Assembly: GCF_009733795.1 (NCBI RefSeq) | Contig: NZ_WNXX01000001.1 | Coordinates: forward strand, 1-64,000 | DNA: 64,000 bases | Source of the DNA: Actinotalea caeni | GTDB taxonomy: Bacteria; Actinomycetota; Actinomycetes; Actinomycetales; Beutenbergiaceae | Direction of reading: 5' to 3' | In this document: positions 8,803 to 16,887 of the stretch, one piece after another | How positions within the stretch are numbered: position 1 is the stretch's first letter | Layout of the letters: each line of letters begins with the position of its first letter | Position numbers and translations under genes: made by a program | Notes under the pieces: model-generated | Databases searched by the model: none | What the model saw: the letters and a program-made list of their open reading frames with translations, nothing else | What the model was told of the DNA's origin: nothing

Positions 8803-10560
8803 ATGAGCTCCGTCCCCGTCCAGGTCTGGGCGCCGCACGCGGCCGACGTCGCCCTCGTCGTCGGCGACGACCGCACACCGATGACCGCCACCACGGACGG
8901 GTGGTGGGAGCACGCGCCCGGGCTGCCCGCCGGCACCGACTACGCCTTCCTGGTCGACGGCGAGGGCCCCTACCCGGACCCGCGCAGCGCCCACCAGCCG
9001 CACGGCGTCCACGGGCCCTCGCGCACCTTCGACCCGCACGCCCACACCTGGACCGACACCGGGTGGGAGGGCGTCGAGGTGCACGGTGCGCTCGTCTACG
9101 AGCTCCACGTCGGCACGTTCACCCCCGCGGGCACCCTCGACGCCGCGATCGAGCGGCTCGACCACCTCGCCGACCTCGGCGTCGACATCGTGCAGCTGAT
9201 GCCGGTGGCCGCCTTCGCCGGCTCGCGCGGCTGGGGGTACGACGGCGTCGCCCTCTACGCCGTCCACGACGCCTACGGCGGTCCCGCCGCGCTGCAGCGG
9301 TTCGTCGACGCCGCCCACGCGCGCGGCCTCGGCGTCGCGCTCGACGTCGTCTACAACCACCTCGGCCCGACCGGCAACTACCTCGGCGTCTACGGCCCCT
9401 ACTTCACCGACGCCCACCACACGCCGTGGGGCGCCGCCGTCAACCTCGACCAGCCCGGGTCCGCGCAGGTGCGTGCGTTCCTCGTCGAGAACGCGCTGCG
9501 CTGGTTCCGCGACTTCCACGTCGACGCGCTGCGGCTCGACGCCGTCCACGAGCTCAAGGACGACAGCCCCACCCACCTGCTCGCCGAGCTGTCCACCGCC
9601 ACCGCCGACCTCGCCGCCACCCTCGGCAGACCGCTCGGGCTGGTCGCCGAGTCCGACCTCAACGACGTCGTCATGGTCACGCCGGTGGCCGACGGCGGCC
9701 TCGGCATGACCGCGCAGTGGGACGACGACATCCACCACGCCATCCACGCCTACCTCAGCGGTGAGCGGCACGGCTACTACACCGACTTCGGCACGCTCGA
9801 CACCCTCGTCGAGGCGTTGCGCCAGGTGTTCGTGCACAACGGCACGTTCTCCTCCTTCCGCGGACAGGTCTGGGGCGCCCCGGTGCCCGACGACGTCTCG
9901 CGCCACCGCTTCGTCGTCTCCACCTCGACGCACGACCAGGTCGGCAACCGCGGGCTCGGCGACCGGCCCCCGACGACCCTCACCCCGGGCCAGTGCGCGA
10001 TCGGCGCAGCGCTGCTGCTCACCACGCCGTTCACCCCGATGCTGTTCATGGGCGAGGAGTGGGCGGCCCGCACCCCGTTCCAGTACTTCACCGACTTCGA
10101 GGACACCGACCTCGCCGCGGCCGTGCGCGAGGGGCGGTCCCGCGAGTTCGGCGAGCACGGCTGGGACCAGATCTACGGCGCCGGCGCCCAGGCCCCCGAC
10201 CCGCAGGACGAGCGCACGTTCACCGGCAGCCGGCTCGACTGGGACGAGCCCACGCGGCCCGAGCAGGCCCGCCACCTCGCCTGGGTGCGCACGCTGGTCG
10301 CGCTGCGCCGCGTCCACGCCGGGCTGCGCGACGGCGCCGCCGACAGCATGCACATCTCCTTCGACCCCGATCGCGACTGGCTGGTGCTGCACCGCGGTGA
10401 CGTCGACGTCGTCATCAACGCCGCCGCGTCCCCGCAGGACGTGCCGCTGCCCGAGGCGGACCGGGTGCTGCTCGCCTCGTGGGAGCCGCACACCGATGCG
10501 GGCGCCCCGCAGCAGGTCCGGCTCGCCGGCCACGACGTCGTCGTGCTCGGACGCCGCTGA
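8803..10560 (+). CDS. treZ: Maltooligosyltrehalose trehalohydrolase TreZ
   Basis: A 585-residue GH13 hydrolase that releases trehalose from maltooligosyltrehalose, completing the TreYZ route. An N-terminal beta domain (VQVWAPHAADVALVV) precedes the barrel. Visible motifs are DVVYNHLGPTGNYL, DALRLDAVHE with D246, AESDLND with E283, and STHDQVGNR with D378; MGEEWAARTPFQYFTDF is typical of TreZ. The ATG at 8803 has TACCGT six bases upstream, so treZ appears to have its own leaderless promoter. It is convergent with the winged-helix gene, with one base between the stop codons. Confidence 0.95.
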   Translation: MSSVPVQVWAPHAADVALVVGDDRTPMTATTDGWWEHAPGLPAGTDYAFLVDGEGPYPDPRSAHQPHGVHGPSRTFDPHAHTWTDTGWEGVEVHGALVYELHVGTFTPAGTLDAAIERLDHLADLGVDIVQLMPVAAFAGSRGWGYDGVALYAVHDAYGGPAALQRFVDAAHARGLGVALDVVYNHLGPTGNYLGVYGPYFTDAHHTPWGAAVNLDQPGSAQVRAFLVENALRWFRDFHVDALRLDAVHELKDDSPTHLLAELSTATADLAATLGRPLGLVAESDLNDVVMVTPVADGGLGMTAQWDDDIHHAIHAYLSGERHGYYTDFGTLDTLVEALRQVFVHNGTFSSFRGQVWGAPVPDDVSRHRFVVSTSTHDQVGNRGLGDRPPTTLTPGQCAIGAALLLTTPFTPMLFMGEEWAARTPFQYFTDFEDTDLAAAVREGRSREFGEHGWDQIYGAGAQAPDPQDERTFTGSRLDWDEPTRPEQARHLAWVRTLVALRRVHAGLRDGAADSMHISFDPDRDWLVLHRGDVDVVINAAASPQDVPLPEADRVLLASWEPHTDAGAPQQVRLAGHDVVVLGRR

Positions 10561-10561
10561 G

Positions 10562-11659
10562 TCAGCGTCCGGGCGTGCCGGCGCTCGGCCCGTCGAGCCC
10601 GTCGAGCACGACGCGCAGACGTGCCACGGCGGCCGCGAGCGCCTCCGCCGGGACGCCGTCGTCGATCGCCTCGGTGCGGACGTCCGCGCCGGCGACCCGC
10701 CAGGTGCCGACCACCCGCCCGTCCAGCAGCACGGGATGCCGACCGGCGGAGAGCAGCGACCGCCGCGCAGGCGGCACCACCCGGGAGTCCGCCGTCCCGG
10801 GGCCGAGCACCCAGGGGTCGTAGCCCGGCACCAGCACGACCGTGCCGCCGGCGGCCTCGCCGCCTGCCACGGCCGTCGACGGCGCCCACGCCGGTGCGCC
10901 GTCGACGGTCACCTCGCGGACCCGGTCGCCGAGGTCCGTCAGCCAGCCGTGCACGCGTCGCCACGGGGCACCGAGCCCCTCGGTGAACCAGTACCGCAGG
11001 TTCGCCTCGGTCGCCGGCCCGTAGGCGAGGAGGTGGTCGAGCACCGCGCGCCGGCCGGCCTCGTCGACGTCGGGTGTCGCGGGCAGCGGCTCGGGGCTCA
11101 GCAGCCGGAACGTCGAGACGCCGTCGCGGTCGGGGCCGAAGGCGAGGTCGCTCCACCAGTGCAGCGGCTTGTAGAGGGCGTCCGAGCCCGCCCCGGTGGC
11201 CGCGGCCGGCGCGAGGTGCCGCAGCGACGCCGACCGCTCCAGGTGTGCGGCGATCTCCGCGCGTGTGGCCGGGCCGTCGGCCAGCGCCTCGCGCACCGCC
11301 TCCCGCAGCGGTGCCCAGTCCGCCAGCGCGAACCCGCCCTGCGCCTGCCAGCGCGCGGTCTCCCACATCCGTGTCGTCGTCCGCACCGCCAGCAGCGTGC
11401 GCGCCACCGCAGGGGTCATCACGTAGGAGCCGCCGCGGAACGCGTACGCGCGCACGAGCGCACCGGCGTCGAGCGCCTGCTCGAGCGTGCCCCGGGCAGG
11501 GTCGGCGAGCCGGGTCGCGACCGCCACACGGGTGTTCCACGACGGCCACGCGCGGACGGCGAGCACGCGGCGAACGACGTCGACGACGTCGCTCGCCCAC
11601 GGCGGCACCAGCGCCTGCCGGCGCAACCGGCCGAGGAGGGCCCGGGCGCCGTCGTGCAC
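10562..11659 (-). CDS. Winged-helix DNA-binding domain protein (AlkZ-like fold)
   Basis: A protein of about 365 residues of the HTH_42 / winged-helix DNA-binding family common in actinobacteria. Family features include WPSWNTRVAVATRL near the N-terminus, the central FRGGSYVMTPAVARTLLAVR, and VLVPGYDPWVLGPG in the C-terminal third. Relatives include the AlkZ/YcaQ DNA glycosylases, but the QxQ catalytic motif of that group was not seen, so glycosylase activity is not claimed. The GTG at 11659 starts 2 bp after the DUF167 stop. It is the last gene of a minus-strand unit with DUF1697 and DUF167. Confidence 0.75.
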   Translation of the reverse strand: MHDGARALLGRLRRQALVPPWASDVVDVVRRVLAVRAWPSWNTRVAVATRLADPARGTLEQALDAGALVRAYAFRGGSYVMTPAVARTLLAVRTTTRMWETARWQAQGGFALADWAPLREAVREALADGPATRAEIAAHLERSASLRHLAPAAATGAGSDALYKPLHWWSDLAFGPDRDGVSTFRLLSPEPLPATPDVDEAGRRAVLDHLLAYGPATEANLRYWFTEGLGAPWRRVHGWLTDLGDRVREVTVDGAPAWAPSTAVAGGEAAGGTVVLVPGYDPWVLGPGTADSRVVPPARRSLLSAGRHPVLLDGRVVGTWRVAGADVRTEAIDDGVPAEALAAAVARLRVVLDGLDGPSAGTPGR

Positions 11660-11661
11660 GC

Positions 11662-11889
11662 TCAGCCGACCCGGAAGCGCTTGAGCCGGGAGGTCGCACC
11701 CGAGACGAGCTCGACGTCGCGGCGCGGCACCCCCAGGTGCCGGGCGAGCAGGGCCGCGGCCGCCTCCGTGGCACGGCCGTCGACCGCGCGCTCCCGCACC
11801 CACAGCGTCAGCACGCCGTCCTCGCCCTCGGCGACCCGGTCGCCCGCACGGCTGCCCGGCTTGACCCGCACCTGCACCACCCTGCTCAC
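11662..11889 (-). CDS. DUF167 (YggU family) protein
   Basis: A 75-residue protein with the DUF167 core RVKPGSRAG at the N-terminus and a Ser-Arg-Lys rich end (GATSRLKRFRVG), which is the usual length and layout of YggU proteins. The biochemical role of the family is not established. The GTG at 11889 overlaps the stop of the upstream DUF1697 gene as GTGA, which indicates coupled translation. Confidence 0.85.
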   Translation of the reverse strand: MSRVVQVRVKPGSRAGDRVAEGEDGVLTLWVRERAVDGRATEAAAALLARHLGVPRRDVELVSGATSRLKRFRVG

Positions 11890-12446
11890 CGGTGCAGCAT
11901 CTCCTGCAGCGCGAGCACGGTACGCCAGTTGCGCGCCGTCGCGTCCTGGTGCCCCGACGCCCTGCTGCGCCCGAGCTTCTCCGCGAGCACGCTGCGACCC
12001 ATGCCGTCGGGCAGGTGCAGGTAGGCGACGCGGCCCCGGATCGTCAGCTCGTCGCGCGAGCCACCCTCGCGGACGCGCTCGGCGATCTCGAGAGCGGCCC
12101 GGCGCTGGGCGTCGGTGAACAGCTCCTGCGCGACGACGGCGTGGAGCCTCGTGCCGTAGGTCACGTGCGGGTACGGGTTGCCGTCGACGAGGTCGTCCCA
12201 CTCCGCCGCGCGGAGCACGACCACGCGCGGCTCGATGCCGGCGCGCGCGGCGATCGCTGCCCGGATCTCGGCCGCGAGCCGCACGGGCGAGCGGCGGCCG
12301 CTCGCGGTCAGCACCACGTTGCCGGACTGCACGTACGTCGCGACGTCGGTGTGCCCGCAGTCCGCCACCGCGGAGCGCAGGTCCGCCATCGCGAGCCGCA
12401 CCCCGCCGACGTTCACGCCCCGCAGCAGGGCGACGTAGGAGGCCAC
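11886..12446 (-). CDS. DUF1697 family protein
   Basis: A 186-residue protein beginning with YVALLRGVNVGGVRLAMADLR, the DUF1697 signature, followed by YVQSGNVVLTA and ending with ATARNWRTVLALQEM. These blocks are conserved across the family, whose function is unknown. The GTG at 12446 is the only plausible start. It leads a tightly packed minus-strand unit with DUF167 and the winged-helix gene. Confidence 0.88.
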   Translation of the reverse strand: MASYVALLRGVNVGGVRLAMADLRSAVADCGHTDVATYVQSGNVVLTASGRRSPVRLAAEIRAAIAARAGIEPRVVVLRAAEWDDLVDGNPYPHVTYGTRLHAVVAQELFTDAQRRAALEIAERVREGGSRDELTIRGRVAYLHLPDGMGRSVLAEKLGRSRASGHQDATARNWRTVLALQEMLHR

Positions 12447-12537
12447 GCGACCATCGTGCCAGCCGGCGCGGGGCCCGAGCAGCCCGACGACGGTGCGCGC
12501 GCGTCGCGGCCGCGTGCGGCGCGGTGGCGGCGCGGTG

Positions 12538-12981
12538 TCAGTGCAGGTCGTCCGCCGTCATGCCGGTGCCGATCGCGACCCGGTTCCACGTGTTGATCGT
12601 CGCCACGGCCATCGCGAGGTGCACCACGCCCTTCTCGCCCCACTGCGCGAGGACCTCCTCGAACAGGTCGTCGGGGAGCTCGCCGTCCGGGCGGGTGAGC
12701 GCCTCGGTGTAGCGCAGGGCTGCGCGCTCGCGCGCGTCGAAGAGGTCACCGGAGCGCCAGTCGCCCGTGAGCGCGGCCGTGATGCGCTCCTCGCTCTCCC
12801 CCGCCTTGCGTGCGTCGCGCGTGTGCATCGCGGTGCAGTAGGAGCAGCCGTTGATCGCGGACGCGCGGATCTTGACGAGCTCGAGCGTCGGCCGGTCCAG
12901 GTGACGCCGGGCGTAGGCCTCGAGCGCGAGCACCGGTGCGTAGGCGGTCGGTGCGACCGACCGGATCAAGATGCGTGCCAT
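12538..12981 (-). CDS. Carboxymuconolactone decarboxylase / AhpD-like protein
   Basis: A 147-residue all-helical protein of the carboxymuconolactone decarboxylase family. The AhpD-type core is visible: ELVKIRASAINGCSYCTAMHTRDAR, with a CxxC pair and the following His at residues of about 54-61. Such proteins act in alkylhydroperoxidase or related redox reactions. The absence of a partner gene leaves its substrate open. The ATG at 12981 is 45 bp from the divergently read HIT gene. Confidence 0.85.
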   Translation of the reverse strand: MARILIRSVAPTAYAPVLALEAYARRHLDRPTLELVKIRASAINGCSYCTAMHTRDARKAGESEERITAALTGDWRSGDLFDARERAALRYTEALTRPDGELPDDLFEEVLAQWGEKGVVHLAMAVATINTWNRVAIGTGMTADDLH

Positions 12982-13014
12982 CACCCGATCGTGCCCCCTG
13001 TCGGAGCCATCTCC

Positions 13015-13020
13015 TAGCCT
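13015..13020 (+). promoter_or_regulatory. Leaderless-type -10 box of HIT gene
   Basis: TAGCCT ends 6 nt before the ATG at 13027. Confidence 0.5.
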
Positions 13021-13026
13021 GTCCGA

Positions 13027-13464
13027 ATGGCAAGCCTGTTCACACGCATCATCGACGGCGAGATCCCCGGCCGGTTCGTCTGGTCCGACGAGGTCTGCGT
13101 CGCCTTCCTCACGATCACCCCGCTGCAGCTCGGCCACACGATGGTGGTGCCGCGCGCCGAGGTCGACCAGTGGGTCGATCTCGAGCCCGACGTCGCGGCG
13201 CACGTGTTCGAGGTCGCGCGGCTCATCGGCCGCGCGCAGCGCGAGGAGTTCGGCGCCGAGCGGATCGGGCTGCTGATCGAGGGCTACGAGGTCCACCACA
13301 CGCACGTGCACGTGTGGCCGAGCCGCAGCCCGGCCGACTTCGACCACGCGAACGTCCTCACCGACGTCCCGGACGCCGACATGGACGACGCGGCCGCCCG
13401 CCTGCGCGAGCGGTTGCGCGCTCACGGCCACACCCACGTCGCCGAGGACGGAGCCGCTCGATGA
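13027..13464 (+). CDS. HIT family protein (histidine triad nucleotide hydrolase)
   Basis: A 145-residue HIT protein. The histidine triad is EVHHTHVHVWP near residue 88, and the N-terminus FTRIIDGEIPGRFVWSDEVCVAFL is the usual HIT opening. These proteins hydrolyse or transfer nucleotidyl groups such as AMP from adenosine adducts; the physiological substrate is unknown. The stop overlaps the start of the next gene as ATGA, so the two form an operon read from a leaderless-type promoter. Confidence 0.92.
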   Translation: MASLFTRIIDGEIPGRFVWSDEVCVAFLTITPLQLGHTMVVPRAEVDQWVDLEPDVAAHVFEVARLIGRAQREEFGAERIGLLIEGYEVHHTHVHVWPSRSPADFDHANVLTDVPDADMDDAAARLRERLRAHGHTHVAEDGAAR

Positions 13465-13892
13465 CCGCGCTGTCGATGACCGCCGAGGAGCGCGAGGCCT
13501 TCCTGGCCGACGTCCACGTCGGCGTCCTCGCCGTCGAGCGACCCGGCGGTCCGCCCTCGGTCACCCCCGTCTGGTACCGCTACGTCGACGGCGTGGTCGA
13601 GATCGTCACGTCCGGCGGGACGAGGAAGGTCGAGCTGCTGCGCGCCGCCGGGCACGCCAGCCTCTGCGCGCAGGTCGAGGCACCCACCCCCGCCTACGTC
13701 ACGGTCGAGGGTCCGGTGTCGGTCACCTCGCCGGTGCCCGACGGCGTCGTCGCGTCGATCGCCGCGCGCTACCTCGGGGGAGAGGAGGCGGGCGCCGCCT
13801 ACGCCGAGGGCCCCGGCAGCCACGACGACACGTTGATCTCGCTGCGCGTGCAGCGGTGGCGCACCGCCGACTTCGCGAAGATCGGGTTCTGA
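13461..13892 (+). CDS. Pyridoxamine 5'-phosphate oxidase-like (FMN/F420) protein
   Basis: A 143-residue split-barrel protein. Visible blocks are HVGVLAVERPGGPPSVTPVWYRY, a typical opening of PPOX-class flavin or F420-dependent proteins, then GHASLCAQVE and YVTVEGPVSV. It probably binds FMN or F420 and reduces an unidentified substrate. The ATG at 13461 overlaps the HIT stop by four bases. An upstream extension would run antisense and parallel to HIT and has no support. Confidence 0.85.
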   Translation: MTALSMTAEEREAFLADVHVGVLAVERPGGPPSVTPVWYRYVDGVVEIVTSGGTRKVELLRAAGHASLCAQVEAPTPAYVTVEGPVSVTSPVPDGVVASIAARYLGGEEAGAAYAEGPGSHDDTLISLRVQRWRTADFAKIGF

Positions 13893-13945
13893 GCTCGCTC
13901 CGAGCAGGTGCGGCGCGGCCTCGCAGGAGCGGCAGACTGGGCACC

Positions 13946-14875
13946 ATGTCCCTCACCTGGCGGCCCTACGGCCTGCCCGACGTCGAGGCCGTCACGGCCC
14001 TCGCCAACGCCGCACGCGCCGCCGACGGCACCGGGCGACCCCTCGCCGAGCACCACGTCGCCGAGCAGCTCGAGGGGCCTCGCTTCGACCCCACGACCGA
14101 CACCGTCAGCGCCTGGGAGGGCGACACCCTGGTGGCGGCCGGCAGCGTGTGGGGACCGGCCGAGCCGGTCGACGGCGCCGCGCTCGGCGTCTTCGACGGC
14201 GACGTGCACCCCGACCACCGGGGCCGCGGCATCGGCACCGAGCTGCTGCGACGTCTGCAGGAGCGTGCGGCGGCGCTCGCCGCGCAGCGACACCCGGGGC
14301 TGCCGGTGCGGCTCCGCACACCCGGCGGGACGCCCGGCTCCGGCACGGCGCGGCTGCTCGAGCAGGCCGGCTTCTCCGCCGCCGCCTGGTTCGTGTGGAT
14401 GGAGGTCGACACCGCGGCGTGGACCGACCCCGGCACCCCGAGCGCCGCCGTCCCGCTCGACGGGGAGACGCTGCGGCTGGCCCGCGACGCGCACAACGAC
14501 GCCTTCCGCGACCACCGCAGCTCCAGCCCGGTGCCGGAGGACGTCTGGCAGCACTGGACGAGCGGCGCGACCGCCCGCCACGACCTCGGCCGTGTCGTCG
14601 TCGAGGACGGCGAGGTGCTCGCCTACGCGCTCGTCAGCTGCTACCGGCCCGATGTCGCCCACGTCGACCTCGTCGGGACCCGCCGGCGCGCCCGCGGCCG
14701 GGGTCTGGCGCGCGCCGTGCTCCTCGGCACCCTGCGGGCCGCACGCGACGCCGGGATCGACGTCGTCGAGCTCGAGGTCGACTCGACCAGCCCGACGGGC
14801 GCGGACCGCCTCTACGCCTCGCTCGGGTTCCGGCCGGTGCGCACGATCTCGCGTCATCAGCGCGACGTCGCCTGA
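13946..14875 (+). CDS. Double-domain GNAT acetyltransferase
   Basis: A 309-residue protein with two GNAT folds. The first acetyl-CoA loop is VHPDHRGRGIGTELLRRL near residue 90. The second is VGTRRRARGRGLARAVL near residue 245, ending in ADRLYASLGFRPVRTI. The two-domain layout is that of mycothiol synthase MshD relatives, but without closer comparison the acceptor cannot be assigned. The ATG at 13946 has CAGACT 7 bases upstream, a variant of the leaderless -10 pattern, which supports this start. Confidence 0.8.
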   Translation: MSLTWRPYGLPDVEAVTALANAARAADGTGRPLAEHHVAEQLEGPRFDPTTDTVSAWEGDTLVAAGSVWGPAEPVDGAALGVFDGDVHPDHRGRGIGTELLRRLQERAAALAAQRHPGLPVRLRTPGGTPGSGTARLLEQAGFSAAAWFVWMEVDTAAWTDPGTPSAAVPLDGETLRLARDAHNDAFRDHRSSSPVPEDVWQHWTSGATARHDLGRVVVEDGEVLAYALVSCYRPDVAHVDLVGTRRRARGRGLARAVLLGTLRAARDAGIDVVELEVDSTSPTGADRLYASLGFRPVRTISRHQRDVA

Positions 14876-14906
14876 GGGTCGACCCGACCCCGGCGACGTC
14901 GAGGGC

Positions 14907-15407
14907 TCACGGCGCGGCCCGGACCGGCGCGTCGAGGGAGCCCGGCGACTCCGCCGGCTCGCCGAGGAGGCGGCGCACGGCCGCCCGCGCGGCGAGCAGG
15001 GCCAGCACCAGCACCGTCACCTGGACGAACCCGCCGAGCGAGACCGAGTCGCCGAAGACCTGCGCGACGAGCTCGAGCACGACCAGCTTGCTGCCGGCGG
15101 CCACCAGCCACAGCGCCCCGCCCGCCAGCACCTTCGCACCCCGGGTCGTCGCGGCGTGCCACCGGCGCAGCACGGCCGCCTTGAGGAGCAGCACGGCCTC
15201 GAGCGCGATCTTGAGCAGGACCGCGGTCAGCAGCGAGATCGTGAAGCTCTCGCTCATCACCGCCGGCAGGTGCTCGATCGCGAGGTTGAGGACCACGACG
15301 TAGACGAAGACGTCGACGACATCGGCCGGCCGGGTCGCCAGCCAGCGCCGCACGCGGCCCCGCCGCGGCCGCTCACCGGACCCCGCCGGGGCGGACGGCG
15401 TCGTCAC
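14907..15407 (-). CDS. Small integral membrane protein, function unknown
   Basis: A 166-residue protein that I do not recognise with certainty. After a basic N-terminal segment (ERPRRGRVRRWLATRP) it has about four hydrophobic helices: VVDVFVYVVVLNLAIEHL, ISLLTAVLLKIALEAVLLL, VLAGGALWLVAAGSKLVVL and GFVQVTVLVLALLAARAAV. The fold brings to mind small four-helix PsiE-like membrane proteins, but this is weak. The GTG at 15407 was chosen for the GGAGG eight bases upstream. The gene reads divergently from the stress-protein-like gene at 15483. Confidence 0.65.
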   Translation of the reverse strand: MTTPSAPAGSGERPRRGRVRRWLATRPADVVDVFVYVVVLNLAIEHLPAVMSESFTISLLTAVLLKIALEAVLLLKAAVLRRWHAATTRGAKVLAGGALWLVAAGSKLVVLELVAQVFGDSVSLGGFVQVTVLVLALLAARAAVRRLLGEPAESPGSLDAPVRAAP

Positions 15408-15469
15408 CGTCCCATCCTCCACCTCCCGCCGCCGGCGCGCGGGCGGTCGAGGGTGCCGGAGGCAGCGCC

Positions 15470-15475
15470 TATGCT
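15470..15475 (+). promoter_or_regulatory. Leaderless-type -10 box of 15483 gene
   Basis: TATGCT ends 7 nt before the ATG at 15483. It shows that the ATG at 15471 lies inside the promoter and is not the start. Confidence 0.5.
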
Positions 15476-15482
15476 CGCGGCC

Positions 15483-15962
15483 ATGCCGACGATCATCCTG
15501 CTGACCGAGGACGCGCTGCGGCCCAGCGACGTCGAGAACATCGCGACGCTGCACGGCGACGAGCCGCTCACGATCACGGTCCTCGTGCCGGCGGACACCG
15601 AGCGCAACGTCGTCACCGACTTCATCGACCACCTCAGCCTGCTGGAGCTCAAGGAGGCGTGGGAGGCGATCACCGAGCGCGAGACCGAGGCCGAGGCGCG
15701 GCAGGAGGCCGGCGAGGCGCTCGAGCGGACCGTGTCGGCGCTGCAGGCGGCCGGTGCGACCGTGACGGGGTCGGTCGTCGACGACGACCCGCTGCCGGCG
15801 CTCACGCAGGCGGTCGTCAACACCGACGCCGACGAGGTCGTCGTCGTCACCAGGCCGCACGCGGTCGAGGACACCTTCCACCAGGACTGGGCGTCGCGGG
15901 CGCGCGAGAAGCTCGGCGTCCCGGTGCTGCACTTCTACACGGGGACCAACCTGCTCGGCTGA
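15483..15962 (+). CDS. Hypothetical cytoplasmic protein, UspA-like fold possible
   Basis: A 159-residue protein without a confident family name. It has an alternating beta/alpha pattern: PTIILLTEDAL, LTITVLVPAD, a Glu/Ala-rich helix of about 40 residues (ELKEAWEAITERETEAEARQ), then ADEVVVVTRPHAVEDTFHQDWASRAREKLGVPVLHF. The C-terminal strand-loop-helix resembles universal stress proteins and the layout suggests a Rossmann-like fold, but no nucleotide-binding glycine motif is clear. The start is fixed by TATGCT 7 bases upstream. Confidence 0.7.
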   Translation: MPTIILLTEDALRPSDVENIATLHGDEPLTITVLVPADTERNVVTDFIDHLSLLELKEAWEAITERETEAEARQEAGEALERTVSALQAAGATVTGSVVDDDPLPALTQAVVNTDADEVVVVTRPHAVEDTFHQDWASRAREKLGVPVLHFYTGTNLLG

Positions 15963-15981
15963 GCGCGTCGGCCCCCGTCGT

Positions 15982-15987
15982 TACGGT
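15982..15987 (+). promoter_or_regulatory. Leaderless-type -10 box of xthA
   Basis: TACGGT ends 6 nt before the GTG at 15994, supporting a GTG start with no leader. Confidence 0.5.
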
Positions 15988-15993
15988 GGTGGG

Positions 15994-16866
15994 GTGCGGA
16001 TCGCGACCTGGAACGTCAACTCGGTCAAGCAGCGCCTGCCCCGGCTGCTGCCGTGGCTCGACGAGCGCCGCCCCGACGTGGTGTGCCTGCAGGAGACCAA
16101 GCTCACGGCCGAGGCGTTCGGGGCGCAGCTGGGCGACCCGCTGCGCGAGCGCGGGTACGCGTTCGCGACAGCCGGGCAGCCGCAGTGGAACGGCGTCGCG
16201 CTGCTCTCCCGCGTCGGGCTCGACGACGTCGAGACCGGCATCCCCGGCGCCCCCGGCTTCCCCGACCCGGAGGCCCGCGCGGTGTCGGCGACCTGCGACG
16301 GGCTGCGCGTGCACTCCCTGTACGTGCCCAACGGCAGGGTCCCCGGCTCCGACCACTACCACTACAAGCTCGCGTGGCTCGCCGCGCTGCGGGACGTCGT
16401 CGCGCAACGACCCGGCGACGCCGTCGTGTGCGGCGACATGAACATCGCACCGGCCGACGCCGACGTCTTCGACCCGGAGGCCTACGTCGGCCAGACGCAC
16501 GTGACCCCGCCCGAGCGCGAGGCGCTGCAGGCGCTCATGGACCTCGGGCTGCGCGACGTCGTGCGCGACCGCTGGCCCGACGAGCGGATCTTCACCTACT
16601 GGGACTACCGCGCCGGCATGTTCCACAACGACCTCGGGATGCGGATCGACCTCGTGCTCGCCGCCGCGCCGGTCGCGCGGCGCGTCCGTGCGGCATGGGT
16701 GGACCGGCACGCGCGCAAGGGCACCGGTCCGAGCGACCACGCGCCGGTGGTCGTCGACCTCGACGAGGCGCCCGACGGCGACATCGGGCCGGTCGTGCCG
16801 CCTCCGTCGGTGCGCCGGCGCCCCAACGCCAAGCGCACGGCGCGGCTGCCCCAGGCGCGCGGCTGA
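15994..16866 (+). CDS. xthA: Exodeoxyribonuclease III
   Basis: A 290-residue AP endonuclease/3'-5' exonuclease of the EEP fold that acts in base excision repair. Metal and catalytic motifs are visible: MRIATWNVNS, CLQETKL with the metal-binding Glu near residue 34, GDMNIAP, and the C-terminal RIDLVLAA plus GPSDHAPVVVDL. It is about 20 residues longer than E. coli XthA through a basic C-terminal tail (RRRPNAKRTARL). The GTG at 15994 is set by the -10 box six bases upstream. Confidence 0.93.
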   Translation: MRIATWNVNSVKQRLPRLLPWLDERRPDVVCLQETKLTAEAFGAQLGDPLRERGYAFATAGQPQWNGVALLSRVGLDDVETGIPGAPGFPDPEARAVSATCDGLRVHSLYVPNGRVPGSDHYHYKLAWLAALRDVVAQRPGDAVVCGDMNIAPADADVFDPEAYVGQTHVTPPEREALQALMDLGLRDVVRDRWPDERIFTYWDYRAGMFHNDLGMRIDLVLAAAPVARRVRAAWVDRHARKGTGPSDHAPVVVDLDEAPDGDIGPVVPPPSVRRRPNAKRTARLPQARG

Positions 16867-16867
16867 G

Positions 16868-16884
16868 CCGGCGCGGCGCGCCGG
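16868..16884. terminator. Short GC hairpin between xthA and ATP-grasp gene
   Basis: A 7-bp perfect stem CCGGCGC/GCGCCGG with a GGC loop fills the gap between two convergent stop codons. It could serve both directions. No T-run is present. Confidence 0.45.
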
Positions 16885-16887
16885 GCG

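Noticed and set aside
8128-10533. Open frame of about 800 codons opposite treZ, running across the palindromic repeats
   Set aside because: It crosses repeats and is antisense to treZ. The peptide is low-complexity Val/Gly/Asp without motifs.
10562-11659. Assigning the winged-helix protein as an AlkZ DNA glycosylase
   Set aside because: The QxQ catalytic motif was not visible, so only the fold is reported.
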